Assembly (NCBI RefSeq): GCF_011745365.1
Contig: NW_024468909.1
Location: 7,006,001-7,070,000 of the forward strand
Length of the DNA stretch: 64,000 nt
Direction of reading: 5' to 3'
DNA from: Cryphonectria parasitica EP155
Lineage: Eukaryota > Ascomycota > Sordariomycetes > Diaporthales > Cryphonectriaceae
Below, one piece after another: positions 20,062 through 30,862 of the stretch (within the stretch, counting starts at the first letter, position 1; each line of letters begins with the position of its first letter). Made by a program: the position numbers and the translations under genes. The notes beneath the pieces are model-generated. The model saw only the letters and a program-made list of their open reading frames with translations. It had not been told where the DNA came from and made no database searches.

Positions 20062-22940
20062 ATGGTGAGCCATCGTCGCCGTCGTTCCACGAAGCCTCTG
20101 GCCCTGGCTTCTTCTATCCTCGCCCTCTCTTGCAGCCACCTCATCAGCGCAGCTGAGGCCGCAAGACTGTCCGACTATGTGGACCTCCTCATCGGCACAG
20201 AAGGGCCCACACCAGGCTCGGGCATAGCCGGTGGGAATACCTTCCCAGGCGCTGCTCGTCCCTGGCAGATGGCCAAAGTCGGCATCGATACCAGCTACAT
20301 GGGCCTGGGAGACCTCGCCATAGACTGCAATGCCGGCTACAGTCCTCTGGGCAACGTCACGGGCGTGTCGATGATGCACGTCACGGGCACAGGTGGGAAT
20401 CCGACCTATGGACTCATCTCGCAAATGCCTCTCCTGGGAACGCTGTCGTCCGTCAATCTTGCCGACAACAACACCTACTCGCAGAATCGCTCACTGGTGA
20501 GCGAGACTGCCGCCGTGGGCGTGTTCTCGACAACCTTGCTGGATGGAATCAAGATCGACGTTACAGCCTCGAACCACACCGGCATTATACGCTACACATT
20601 TCCCTCCTCATCTTTGTCTACGTCTAATGTCAGCACATTTGAGACTATGGGTACTACTGCCAGCACCACGTCCCAGATGAATGCCAACGACGCCCACATC
20701 TTCATCGACCTAACTCATGTCCTCCCGGCTCAGAACCCCACCACCCAGAGCTATACCCAGCAGTTCATCCGTGGCGATCTGCATGTGCGCCCTGGCAGCA
20801 GCAGCAACAGCAGCACTTCCTCCTCCTCGTACTACGGCAGCGTCACCTACGCCGGCGGGTGGGTCAACGCCGAGGAGGCCAAGTACTTCTTTTGCGCCAA
20901 CTTCAGCGTGCCATCGGGGTCAAAACTGGTGCCGACGAATGCGTATGTGCAGCCTGTGGGGTTTAATCGGGTCGAGGGGGCTGGCACGTTGAGCTGGCCC
21001 TTTGATCTGTTTGCTCCGGCGTCGGATAGACCGCTGGTGCAGTCTTCTATGGATATCAGGTCGGGGCCGGGGAATAGGATGGGCTTGGGAGCATTGTTCA
21101 GTTGGGCGCAGACGACGACGGAAGGGTCCGCACTAGGGAATGCGACGGCTGTGCTGGAGTCGAGGGTGGGAATCTCTCATATGAGTGTCGAGAGTGCCTG
21201 TGGCTACATCGAACGCGAGATCCCCTCGACGACGACCTTTGAAGACGTGGTAGAGCAGGTGAAGCAGGACTGGGAATCCAACGTCCTCAGCGCTGTCGAG
21301 GTTGTCGACGACGGCTCCGAGACAAGCCAGAACAGCACGCTGAAGAAGATGCTCTACACGGCGCTGTACCAGACTGCCCTGATGCCCACCGACAAGACGG
21401 GCGAAAACCCCATCTGGACCTCCAACGAGAGCTACCCTTACTACGACGACCACTACACCCTGTGGGATACGTATCGGACTCTCTTGCCCCTGTACCATCT
21501 TCTTTTTACGAACACCTACAGCCGTGTCGTCAGGGGCCTCATCAATATCTTCTCTTTCGAGGGCTTCCTTCCTGCGGGCCGCGCGGCGAACTGGAATGGT
21601 CGTGTGCAGGGCGGCACACACGCTGATCTCGTGCTGGGCGATGCCTTTGTCAAGAGTGTCTTGTCTCCTGTGGCTCCCAGTTCAAATAACAACGCGACCT
21701 CCACTAACATCACCACGACTGGCCTGGGTGAACTGGGCGACATTGACTGGGACGAGGCATACAGGGCCATGGTGAAGGATGCAGAGGTTCTTCCCGTGCG
21801 CAACGCAGACTCAGTCGCCTTCGACGGCGCGACTAAAGAAGGACGAGGAGCCCTGGACGACTATCTGCATCTCAAGTATATCACGCGCAACCACACGAGG
21901 AGCATCTCGCGGGGGCTGGAGTACCCTCAGGACGACTTTGCCCTCTGGGCTGTGGCCAAGGGCCTGAATAGATCGGCTGAAGCACAGGCTCGGTATCTGG
22001 ATCGTGCTGGCTGGTGGGAGAACCAGTGGAATCCAGAAGGGAATACATCTCTTGCTGTCAATGGGAGTGAGTCGGCTAATACCACCTTTACCGGCTTTGC
22101 TGGCCCGCGCAATGCAGATGGAAGTTTCAACTTGTAAGTTTGTTATTACAAGTTGCCTTCTTTCCTCATATTTCTTCAACTCGCAATCAGAGGCAAAGAT
22201 AGCTAACAATAGCAAACCTGCTCAGCACAAACTACAATCCTGTCGTCTGCATCCCAAGCTGCGGCTGGGGCGACGACATTTACGAGGCCCGCGTCTGGGA
22301 GACCTCCTTCACAGCCGCCCCCCACGACATGTCCCGTGTCATCCACCTCATGGGCGGCGACGAGGCCTTCGTCCGTCGTCTAGACGCCTCCTTTATTCCA
22401 GGTCTAGCCGATGCAGGCACAGGCGACGCCAACAACGACGCCGGCACCGCCCTCTTCAACCCAGGCAACGAGCCCTCCTTTCCCATGCCGTTCCTGTACA
22501 ACTACGTGCCAGGCCACCACTGGAAAACCGTCAACCAGACCCGCGCCGTCGTCGATGCGTTCTACAGCGACGCGAGGGACGGCTACCCCGGCAACACGGA
22601 CGCAGGCGCACTGCCCAGCTGGCTTGTCTGGAACCTGCTGGGCGTGTATCCTGTCGCGGGCCAGGCGCTGTATCTGCTGGGCGCGCCGAGGTTCAGCTCG
22701 CTGCGGGTGAAGCTGTTTGCGGGGACCGGGTTGGAGAGGACGCTCGTGATCCGGGCGGACGGGTTGGCGGAGGATCGGGTCTATCCGCAGAGGGTGACGC
22801 TGGACGGGGTGGCGCTGGACAGGGCGTGGTTGAGCCATGGGGAGCTTGTGGGGGCAGAGGAGCTGGTGTTTGAGATGGGGTCTGAGCCGGTGGCGTGGGA
22901 TGTGGGCGAGAGGCCGTGGAGTTTGAGTGGGTGGTCATGA
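20062..22940 (+). CDS. GH92 alpha-1,2-mannosidase, copy A
   Basis: Two exons (20062..22133 and 22226..22940, intron 92 nt) give 928 aa. The N terminus has an Arg-rich start and a hydrophobic stretch ending in ISAAEA near residue 33, which fits a signal peptide or anchor. GH92 hallmarks are present in order: IGTEGPTPGSGIAGGNTFPGA, MMHVTGTGGNPTYG, SYPYYDDHYTLWDTYRTLLPLYH, NGRVQGGTHADLVLGDAF, GNEPSFPMPFLYNY and the signature YPGNTDAGALPSW. Many NxS/T sites fit secretion. GH92 enzymes are calcium-dependent inverting exo-alpha-mannosidases acting on N-glycans or mannans. Copy B at 35.4 kb is shorter and has seven introns. Substrate linkage is inferred from the family. Confidence 0.92.
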
Positions 22941-23427
22941 ATGTAAGCAGAGAGGTAATAAATCAACTATATGACACTCGTGTCTTCATTCCGAGTATGT
23001 ACGAGTATGGTAGTAAGTCATGAGAACCCTTCCATACTTCTGTTGATCATGAAGAGTCCTGCTCTTCCAATGAGTGGATACTAAGATTGATACAAGTAGC
23101 CACACAGACAGCAAGTCAAAGAGGGTACCTCAGTTCTGGAACCTGTCGAAAATACAACACCATTTTAGTGAATGGCCGCGATTCTATTACAGATGTGCTG
23201 TGTTAACTAACAAAAGGATTGTAAAATAAAGTATTTAAATTAAAATCACTATGCCAACCCTTCACAGTCAGTGAAGGGCATTTTTGAAATTTGGGAAAAG
23301 TGACAGAGCAGGAAATATACAAATACAATACATCAAATGTAAGAGCCTGTCAATCCTCCCTACATTGCTTTCAGATCTTGTTGATTTAATTCTGAAGACA
23401 TCTCCAAGGCATACCCTCTCGATCACA
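22941..23427. other. intergenic, 0.5 kb
   Basis: This is the GH92 3' flank and the probable promoter of the next gene. Nothing else is seen. Confidence 0.45.
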
Positions 23428-24818
23428 ATGTTGAGCCCCATCTTTCCAGACGACATGGACAATCTTCCAAAACATCTGGTGGTTCTAGCGACGACACCTA
23501 TGCAACTTGTATCGATGGAGTCTACCAACCCAAGTGGATCATCCAGCGCGCTGCCAACAACACCAACAGCCCCGTCTACACCCTCAGAGGTGGTCTCATC
23601 TTTCTCATTGCCGTCCATCTCGAGCTAGAGGCCGTCCGCCTCCTCCGCCAGACCTCCCGTATCTTCAGAGACAATGTCCCGGCCTGGCTAGCCGAGCCCC
23701 TCTGCTACACCGACAACAGCAGCAGCAACGACAACGACCCCAATCTTCAAAAAAAAAAGCAGACTGAACTGTTGTTCACCAACGACACCCTGTGCCAGCC
23801 CTGCCGCAACTTTAGAGACGACGGCCGCTACAACAAGGCCCTCCAGGCCCTGCACAAGGAGCTCTGGTGCAGCGGGTGCAGCGAGTACCACACCCGCGCC
23901 ATCTTCTCGGCCAAGCAGGCCCAAAACAAGTCCAACGCCACCCGCGTCTGCATCCTCCACGAGGGCCGCGTGCGGCTCTGCGCCCATGCCTCTCGTGACT
24001 GGGCCCAGCTGCACGAGAGCGCCGCAAGGTTCCTGCGCTTCGGAATGCCGCAGCGGCTCGTCTGCTGGCACTGCAAGTACAACGACGAGGACTACGAGGT
24101 GCCCGTGCTGCGGGTCATTCCTCGCCACGAGCGACTTTTCATGGGACAGGCTGAGGACGATCTGGAGTATGGCATTGTTCCTGTCTCCATAAACACGCGG
24201 AATCGTGTGCTCTCACTTGATCATGCCGGCCCCGTCACCCGGAAGGCCCTCCAAGACGCCCTTGAAACTCATCGTGATACTTTGGGCTGCATGCTCTGTC
24301 CACATTTCACTATTGATGACGACCGCCTCATGCTGCTGTCCTTTGGCCCAGACACGTGTGCCTGTTTCGACCCCGAGCCACAGAATGCGCACGACTGCTG
24401 CGGGTTCGAGCACGGATGCTGCAGATGCCGGGCGAACAGGAACGACGGCCGTAGTGGCTTGTTCATGCCTGCTTTCAAGGTAGAGAAGGGCAGGCTGTGG
24501 TACGGTGGGGGAGAGGGAGGTGATCACCAGTGGCGGTGCCAGGACTGCGACACGGTCTACTGGTGGGAGCGACAGGGCAAGGATGTCTTTGTCCACGTCA
24601 AGAGGATGATTCCCTTGCGCTCTGAGCGCGAGGGGTGGGATGGCTTTGCGGAGAATCTTGACCCTGTGTCCTGGGGTGCTCATGAAGACGAGGCCCTGCG
24701 TGGTGTGGCGTACTGTGAGGACGACAAGTGTGCACGGCGGCGGGGCTGGGCTTGTCTTACCAAGCTGGGGCGGAAGAGTACCCTGGAGGCCTGGAACCCT
24801 ATAGAGTCTTGGTGGTGA
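23428..24818 (+). CDS. Cys-rich F-box-like fungal protein, 5' end unresolved
   Basis: The main frame is open from 23385 to the stop at 24818, but has no ATG before the conserved part. A phase-compatible model starts at the ATG at 23428 in another frame. It ends exon 1 at 23478 and resumes at 23547 (or 23535), using a weak GTGGTT donor. A frameshift is the alternative. The conserved part begins with an F-box-like helix set (LIFLIAVHLELEAVRLLRQT). Next comes a double CxxC block, LCQPC...LWCSGC, with the following HTRAIFS typical of many fungal F-box proteins, then further Cys/His-rich stretches (CMLCPHF, CCGFEHGCCRCR). These probably bind zinc. A role as an SCF ubiquitin-ligase adaptor is inferred from the F-box only; the target is unknown. 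Confidence 0.6.
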
Positions 24819-25411
24819 GTTATTGCGGAGGAAGAGAGTGGGGGAATCTCATCTGATGAAACGTATATCGTGGATTGTGATGTGACTTTGGACATGCGGC
24901 TTCTGACGGTGTATGAAAGCGGAGAGTGACTTTGTTTTGATAAGAAAAGGATAGTACATAGAGATGGTACTTTGATACTTCTAGTTGACGATGAATCAAT
25001 CTGGCGTCAGGCCCCTAAACTTTTTGATGTTCTACTTTTATAGCGTAGTTAGTGACTACGTTACAGTTTCACTTCAAGATCGTTACGTGACGAGATAGCT
25101 TTTTAGAGCAGGTAGTCATATTTCAGTGGTACGAAAGAGAAAAGTGGAAGCATTGGTAGTCCAATATCACACAAAAGTTCAGTGATGCGATTTTGGAGAG
25201 GCCGTTATATTCATCATTCAATCATACTACACTAAATAGAAAGGTAAATGCGGAACCAGCCTCGAATCTAATATGCTAATCATATCTCTTCAGACACCAC
25301 AGCATCTTCATCCCCCTGACAGCCAATAAGAGACCACCACCACTCTGACCATACACTTTCACCCCTGTTTCTCTCTCCTATCCCCCAAGTCCTGCTCTCC
25401 AAGCTCTCCAA
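24819..25411. other. intergenic between convergent genes
   Basis: Only the two 3' flanks are expected here. Nothing else is seen. Confidence 0.5.
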
Positions 25412-26260
25412 TTAAGCAGTGAAGGAGGTGGAGCGCTTGGTGCGGGCGGCAGTGGTGGAGTTGGGCATCTGGACGACAACGACACCGCCAAAGGGGCCGT
25501 TGGCGTTGTTGTTGGAGACCTTGACCAGGCAGAGGCCGGTCATGCCGTTGATGGTACCACTGCAGACGGTTCCAGCAGGAATCTCAACAGAGTAGGACTG
25601 AAAGAAAGATGAATGATTAGCTTGTGTTTCTCTCTCTCAAGGTGTAATAACAGATAAAGAAAGATCAAAACTCACGTAGCTCTTGTCAACATTGTTGGCC
25701 CTCTTGGACAGGAGACCCATCTTGACCAGTGCGCGGCGGAGGGTCCTCTTGATCTTGTTGTCGACACCGCTGTCGAGCGAGGTAGGGCACTCACCAGCCG
25801 TTCCGGTGGTGGGAACATTGCTGGTGACCTGGGCGTCGACGGCCTTGCTGAAGAGCGAGGTGGCCGTGGGGTCGACGACAGCCTGGAGGGGACCGCAGCC
25901 ATCGTCGGTGACGACGTGGAAGACACCCGAGACGGAGCCGCCGCTGCTGACCTGGGGCAGGGTGGAGCCGCTCTGGGCCATCGAGTACTGGACGTAGTCG
26001 AGCTGGTTGTTGCCGTTGCCGGCCACGCCGCCCTCGGTGAAGCCCAGGTCGTAGTCGGTGTTGATGTCCTTGGACCAGAAGACGGTGGTCTGCACCTCGG
26101 TCTCGTAGTTGGGGCCCTCGCCGGGGACCACGGCGCCCTTGATGCCGAGGGCGGTGCCGTTGCCGCCGAGATCGCCGACTGCGGAGAGGATCTCGCCGTG
26201 GGCAGAGACAAGAGGGGTGGCCGCCAGGGCGATGATGATGGCAGAGAGCTGGGCGTACAT
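25412..26260 (-). CDS. Egh16-like (GAS1/GAS2-type) secreted protein, copy A
   Basis: Two exons, 26260..25676 and 25597..25412, give 256 aa. A signal peptide ends at PLVSA (about residue 20), followed by HGEIL as in other family members. The mature part has the family blocks GNGTALGIKGAVVPGEGPN, a SMAQSGSTLPQVSSGG segment shared almost exactly with copy B, DDGCGPLQAVVDPT and, in exon 2, IPAGTVCSGTINGMTGLCLVK with two Cys. This is the Egh16/DUF3129 family, first seen in powdery mildew and as appressorium-expressed GAS1/GAS2 in Magnaporthe. Molecular function is unknown. The intron position (after ...KSY, phase 0) is the same as the last intron of copy B. A long minus-strand ORF in another frame (to 26675) is a shadow. 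Confidence 0.9.
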
Positions 26261-28137
26261 CTTGAAAGATTTGGGTTTGGTTTAGTTTGGTCTGGGTTTG
26301 GAGTTGTTGGGTTTGGAGAAGACAAGGGAGTGATCCGATGATGGAAGAATAGAAGATTGTGGTGTTTGTAATGGTAAAGACAGTTGTCAAAACTTGAATG
26401 AAGTTGTAAAAAAAGACTTTGTTATTGATAGTGAATGAGAGAAGAAAACGAATCAATCGTTTGTCAGTTGGAAAGGAAAGAATGTAGAAGGCTGAAGATG
26501 CTGTTGATGCTGATGATGGTGAGATGAGATGAATAGAACTTGAGGTGGAATATCGTCGATACTTTATAGTCGTCGGGTCCTCAACCCAACTTGCCCATCT
26601 CAACGTCTCGCTGCCCTCAAGAGACGAGAGGAGGAGGGAGGCTATGCCCTTGACGACATTGCCCCAAATTTCCATCTCAAACCATTCTCAGTCGTCATTT
26701 GGGACGAAGACCCATGGCTGCAAACAATGTTGAGACGAGACTGCATTGGTAGAGAACGAGAGATGTTTCTCGAGTTGGGCGAACCAGAGGGCCGGACGAC
26801 GTGAATGGTGATGCCGTGACGCCGAGCGAGGAAACGAAAAAGGCTGTACGTAGTAAGTGTCTAACCAGAAGCCCCGTCACAGGAGGTTCGTCTATGAGGG
26901 GTAAGAAGGAGTCCAGACGTTTTGGAGATCCTCAGATCCTGTTCAGGGGAGCTCATGCACGATGGGCTGTGCTGGCTAATCCCTGGTGCTATGCCCATGC
27001 GTGGTGGTGGGGCCTCTTCTCTCTCACTCTATCTCTTCTCTTCTGACGCCGTAGATACTGCATGGTTGACGCTGAGGCGCAGAAGAGGAGTAACCTTGTT
27101 GTTTGAGGCTCTTTTTGGAGGGGGCCGGGGGGATGGTGGGCAGGCTTAGATACATTGCCGAGTACCGTGCTCTGATAAGCAGCGTATACTGGGTAACATC
27201 AAGCAAGTAGGGGCGACGAGAAGGCTGAAGCAGGGCGCTTGCTGAATACCAAGACTTGTTGACGGCGGTGATGTGTGCCGATCTCCCGTGGAATGATCTC
27301 CCAAACGATCCTCAATGATCTCCCTGATCTCCCTAATCCCGGATGGGTCATCTGCCGTGGCTTGCCTGGGCTTGGGCCGTTTTCCTCTTTGCTTGTTCGC
27401 TTGAATGCAAACTTTTCTCGCTATTCTTTGGAACCGTTTCGCAAATCAACTTCCCCTTGGCTCGGTGCTGTGCTGTGTTGGGATTAGTCAGGAGGCTGTG
27501 TAAGCGAGTTTGATGCAGTGCACAGCGGGACTCGTGTGGGCGCGTGCTGAGGGCTCAAACCATCTGCGTCTCATGATTGCTACTAAATCCCCTGTCTGTC
27601 CCCCGTCCTGTCCCTTTCTGCCCTGCCGCCCCCCCCCCCCCCCCACCCTCTTCTTTATCAGACAAGCATGTCGCCATGCATACATTCATCCCTTTTTTGT
27701 CCTTGCGATGACTATTCGACACACGCACACACCCACACTGACCGCCAATACCACATCTACTACTACACAACTACACACTCACCCAAACTTGGGTAGCGGC
27801 AATGCGGCAACTTTATGCATATCAATAGTCTTTTCATAGCATATGCTGTCATTTCTTGGCATTCGTCAGCAGTCACTACAATAATTTTCGTCAATATGCA
27901 GCCATCTCCAAGTGATCTGTGTGTTGTTTCTCATGGTGGCATCAAACCAAACGATGCTTACTACTATGACACCACGCTTGTTCACAACCACGAAAAAAAG
28001 GTGGACATTCAGTTTGTTGGTTTATGAATATGATTGTTACTTATGAATATGGCGATAACATGTTATTACTGAGCTCCAATGGCTTGTAGACCAATGCTGG
28101 AAGAGTACATAACATGATATGAAAGTGGCTGCTGCAA
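26261..28137. other. intergenic, 1.9 kb
   Basis: The first part is the copy A upstream region. It has a C16 run at 27629..27644 and a CA-rich stretch near 27718..27790. No gene is seen before the tRNA. Confidence 0.5.
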
Positions 28138-28144
28138 GGTCTTG

Positions 28145-28155
28145 TGGTCTAGTGG
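28145..28155 (+). promoter_or_regulatory. tRNA A box
   Basis: TGGTCTAGTGG matches the internal Pol III A box TRGYNNARNGG perfectly. Its last G is also the first base of the 62-nt insert, so the insertion leaves the box unbroken. Confidence 0.85.
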
Positions 28156-28216
28156 TAAGTGTTTTCACCAAATTATCCTTCACATACCACTCAACTCAAT
28201 CTAACATCAATCTCAG
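28155..28216 (+). other. GT-AG (spliceosomal-type) intron in the tRNA D loop
   Basis: This 62-nt insert begins GTAAGT and ends TCTCAG. It contains CTAAC (28201..28205), a match to the fungal CTRAC branch site, 11 nt before the acceptor AG. Size and signals match the mRNA introns of neighbouring genes. Removing it joins AGTG to GTATGA and restores the normal tRNA-Pro D loop. GGTA occurs at both edges (28154..28157 and 28216..28219), like a small target duplication. It cannot form the bulge-helix-bulge needed by tRNA endonuclease in any way I can see. It includes TTTT (28162..28165), a possible weak Pol III stop. Confidence 0.85.
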
Positions 28217-28235
28217 GTATGATTCTCGCTTAGGG

Positions 28236-28252
28236 TCCACCCTAATCATCAT
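28236..28252 (+). other. canonical tRNA intron after position 37
   Basis: Seventeen nucleotides lie between G37 and T38. The CCCTAA inside can pair with the anticodon-loop TTAGGG, the usual layout of nuclear tRNA introns cut by the Sen endonuclease. Confidence 0.9.
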
Positions 28253-28267
28253 TGCGAGAGGTCCCGC

Positions 28268-28276
28268 GTTCGATCC
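28268..28276 (+). promoter_or_regulatory. tRNA B box
   Basis: GTTCGATCC fits the B-box consensus in the T arm. It lies about 112 nt from the A box because both inserts separate them, roughly twice the usual distance in a small tRNA gene. Confidence 0.85.
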
Positions 28277-28293
28277 GCGGCAAGACCCAACTC

Positions 28294-28301
28294 TTTTTTT
28301 T
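28294..28301 (+). terminator. Pol III terminator, T8
   Basis: Eight T residues begin 6 nt after the tRNA 3' end, the expected Pol III stop. Confidence 0.85.
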
Positions 28302-30862
28302 CTTCCCTCCCCTTCAAAAGCAAAAACCTTCATTCCTCAGCAAATTTTTCCCCCCATTCCAGGCCCCTCCCAAGGTCTCGGTAGGACCCTGTGGCCTCCA
28401 TGGCGCTAAAAGTAAGGGTTTGCCGGGTTCCGGGATCTTGGCTTTAGCTTGGCGCTTGCATGTAAGACGATTGGCTCAAGGTGCGCCCCCTGATACACGC
28501 ACGCACTACTCCACACGCCCAATTCTCAACCTGGGGAAGATCCCTTTTTGGCGATATCAGACCAGATGAAACTTGACCTCGCGCAGCACGCGTGGATGTG
28601 GTTTAGTCACTGGTGTCAGTCAGGGTTGGGTTGTCTTTTGTCGTCAAAGAAGACCTGTCGGAATATTTTGTCATGCATAGAGGGGCACGCGTCCTAGTTC
28701 AATTGGTCTCATGAGATGGGGCGTCTAGGGGTATTGGACCAACTGGTGCCAGAGAGCGACAACGACGTCTTTCAGTCGGGACATCAGTCATCATCCTATG
28801 ATCAGGCGAGCCCGCTCGGTATCTCTCCGATGCCCCTACTTTCGAGAGTCGACTCACTCCCATTCTGATCTCCTATCGTCCTTCATTCTTCTTCTCTCTC
28901 TCTCTCTCACACACACACTCGTCCCTTATGTGCACCTCTCACCGTCCTGGCGAACAACATCAGCATCTGTCAGGCACAGTGCTATAGTCAACCTGCTTCA
29001 GGAGAAAAGCACGCATGACCTTGCGAGAGAGAAACTCTCAGAATGCTGGACAGGAAAGCAGATTGTCTTTGCATCTTGAACGATGAGTATTTGCCAACTA
29101 CCTATCTGTCATCCAGCTTCTGCCTTACTTCCTTGTTCTTTAACTTCCCAATCAGCAGTGTATTGCTTTGCCATGCTAATAGCATGAATCTGTCAGAATT
29201 CTCTAGACGACTAATTCGACCGCTTTACAGAGATGATCCCCCACTAAATAAACACCACGAGACGTTTCTGAGGTGTTTCCATCCAAACATCAGACTACAG
29301 CACGATTTCCACAGTGTGGCCTCATCTCCATCCCTGATAACGCAACTAGATCTCAGAAAAAGTCTACTGGGCTGTATCAGTCAGTGTTTGTGGCTCCCTT
29401 AAGCCTTCTTCCTGGTCAATTTCCACGGCAGGAAAGGAGTTGCTAGCAGCTCATCAGAGTGCACAGGACATTCTGAATCATTGTCTGGGTAATGGCCAGC
29501 GTCTCCTCACAAAACTGATGCAACTATCCCCAATTTTGTTTGAGTTTCAGACGAGCAACGGAGAGCTGTTGCTGTTTTTAACAAACCCAGTCAACTTCAT
29601 CCCAAGCGAGCAAGAATCCTCGAGATCTCATTTCTGCAAATGCATCTGGTGATGCGTATCAAACTGTACGCGAGAACCAACAAATCATTAGGTACTTAAG
29701 CATGCATGTTATTGTACAGCCTCCACCGAGATTGCCACAGTCAGATTGAGCCATGGCATTTCTTTCTTCTTTTTTTTTTTGTCTTTCTAGCGCATCCTTA
29801 ATACATGACCCGTCCCGCAGGCCCAGATGTCTGGCAGACAATGCAGGAAGCATCTAGTCACTTGAGAGTGTGACAAGGGTCGTGCTCATCTTTCTGATGC
29901 AACATGTTATGTCAGGACCAGAGTTACGCGTCCAGAAATGGACTCAGTCAGGTGCAAAGATTATAACAGAATGAATGGCCTCTACGCACATGCAGTTTTC
30001 AGATTTTATCAGACTATAAATTCAGACAACAGATTAGTCTTTGCCAAGAGTAATGTTCAGCCCGTTGTATAATGCAGTATCGCTCTTGGAAGATCTTCAA
30101 TACATCTTGTGGACATGCCATTTTTCTTTCCTGGAGCATCCTACAACTGGACTCCATCTGTCTGACTGGCCCTTTTCATCCTTTTCTTGCTTATTGTTCT
30201 CAACACGTGTCCTAACCTGGACCTTCTATAATACATTTTGTGAAACTTTTCATCAGTGCAAAGATCAATCAAGAATTTTTTTATGACCTTTACAAATAAA
30301 CTCCATGCTGCTCTATGTAGCTAATCATTGTTCACTTATCTTCAAATCTATGTAGAACAATGTGGTTGTAGACATGCAAACTGGATGAGGGAGGTCAAGT
30401 CTAATCATTCAGTCAAATTGAGGTGACAGTGGCGACACTGGAAATTTGACAACAAAGCTTGCTATTCACAGAATATGAACTCAAGGCAGCCAATAAAACA
30501 ACTTGAAAGTTAATCGTCAAATTTTGTTTCACGGCCAGATAGCTCATACATACACGTTATTAACAGACAGCATTGTTCAGGTAGCGACTGAGGGTTGACT
30601 GGACGATCAGGGACACGGGATAGAAGCAATAAAGGATGAGGCGAATAGCATATCCCCTTTCCCAAATTCACTTCTCGTCATCCAAAGCCAGGCAAAAACA
30701 TTGACGTTTTTAGTCAACAGCATAATGTGTTGCCTAAAGCTGATACCCTCGCAACCTCTATTTAATCAACTTTCAGACTCTGATTTCCTGTCCTTTCCCG
30801 ATCCAGCCTGACAACATCTGGCCTCGAGGAACCACAGCAAACCATATCTTGATACTACAATC
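28302..30862. other. intergenic, 2.6 kb
   Basis: No gene is supported. An A-box-like TAGTTCAATTGG lies near 28694, but no B box or cloverleaf follows. The last few hundred bases before 30863 should contain the F-box gene promoter. Confidence 0.45.

Larger units (their letters stand above)
28138..28288 (+). tRNA. tRNA-Pro(AGG) with two intervening sequences
   Basis: The mature tRNA is the join of 28138..28154, 28217..28235 and 28253..28288, exactly 72 nt with discriminator C. The acceptor stem is a perfect 7 bp (GGTCTTG with CAAGACC). The D stem starts at 28147, the anticodon stem is CTCGC/GCGAG, the anticodon AGG is at 28232..28234, and the T arm is CCGCG-TTCGATC-CGCGG with 5 bp. The variable loop AGGTC is standard. 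The 17-nt canonical intron follows position 37 and contains CCCTAA, the exact complement of TTAGGG in the anticodon loop, as expected for a tRNA-endonuclease substrate. The second insert, 62 nt, lies between G18 and G19 and looks like an mRNA intron. The A box (28145..28155) and B box (28268..28276) are intact, and a T8 terminator follows. This could be a working gene or a recently interrupted one. Confidence 0.93.

Noticed and set aside
14914..24818. Secondary-metabolite or catabolic gene cluster around GH43/GH92
   Set aside because: No backbone synthase, transporter or pathway regulator is present, and PI-PLC and F-box neighbours do not fit a cluster.
25791..26675. 294-codon minus-strand ORF in another frame than Egh16-like A
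   Set aside because: Its second half is the Arg/Pro-rich alternative frame of the Egh16 gene, and its first half has no similarity to any family.
28676..28775. A-box-like TAGTTCAATTGG with GGCAC/GTGCC ends, possible second tRNA
   Set aside because: No B box, no T arm and no anticodon stem could be found. At most it is a chance match or a very old remnant.
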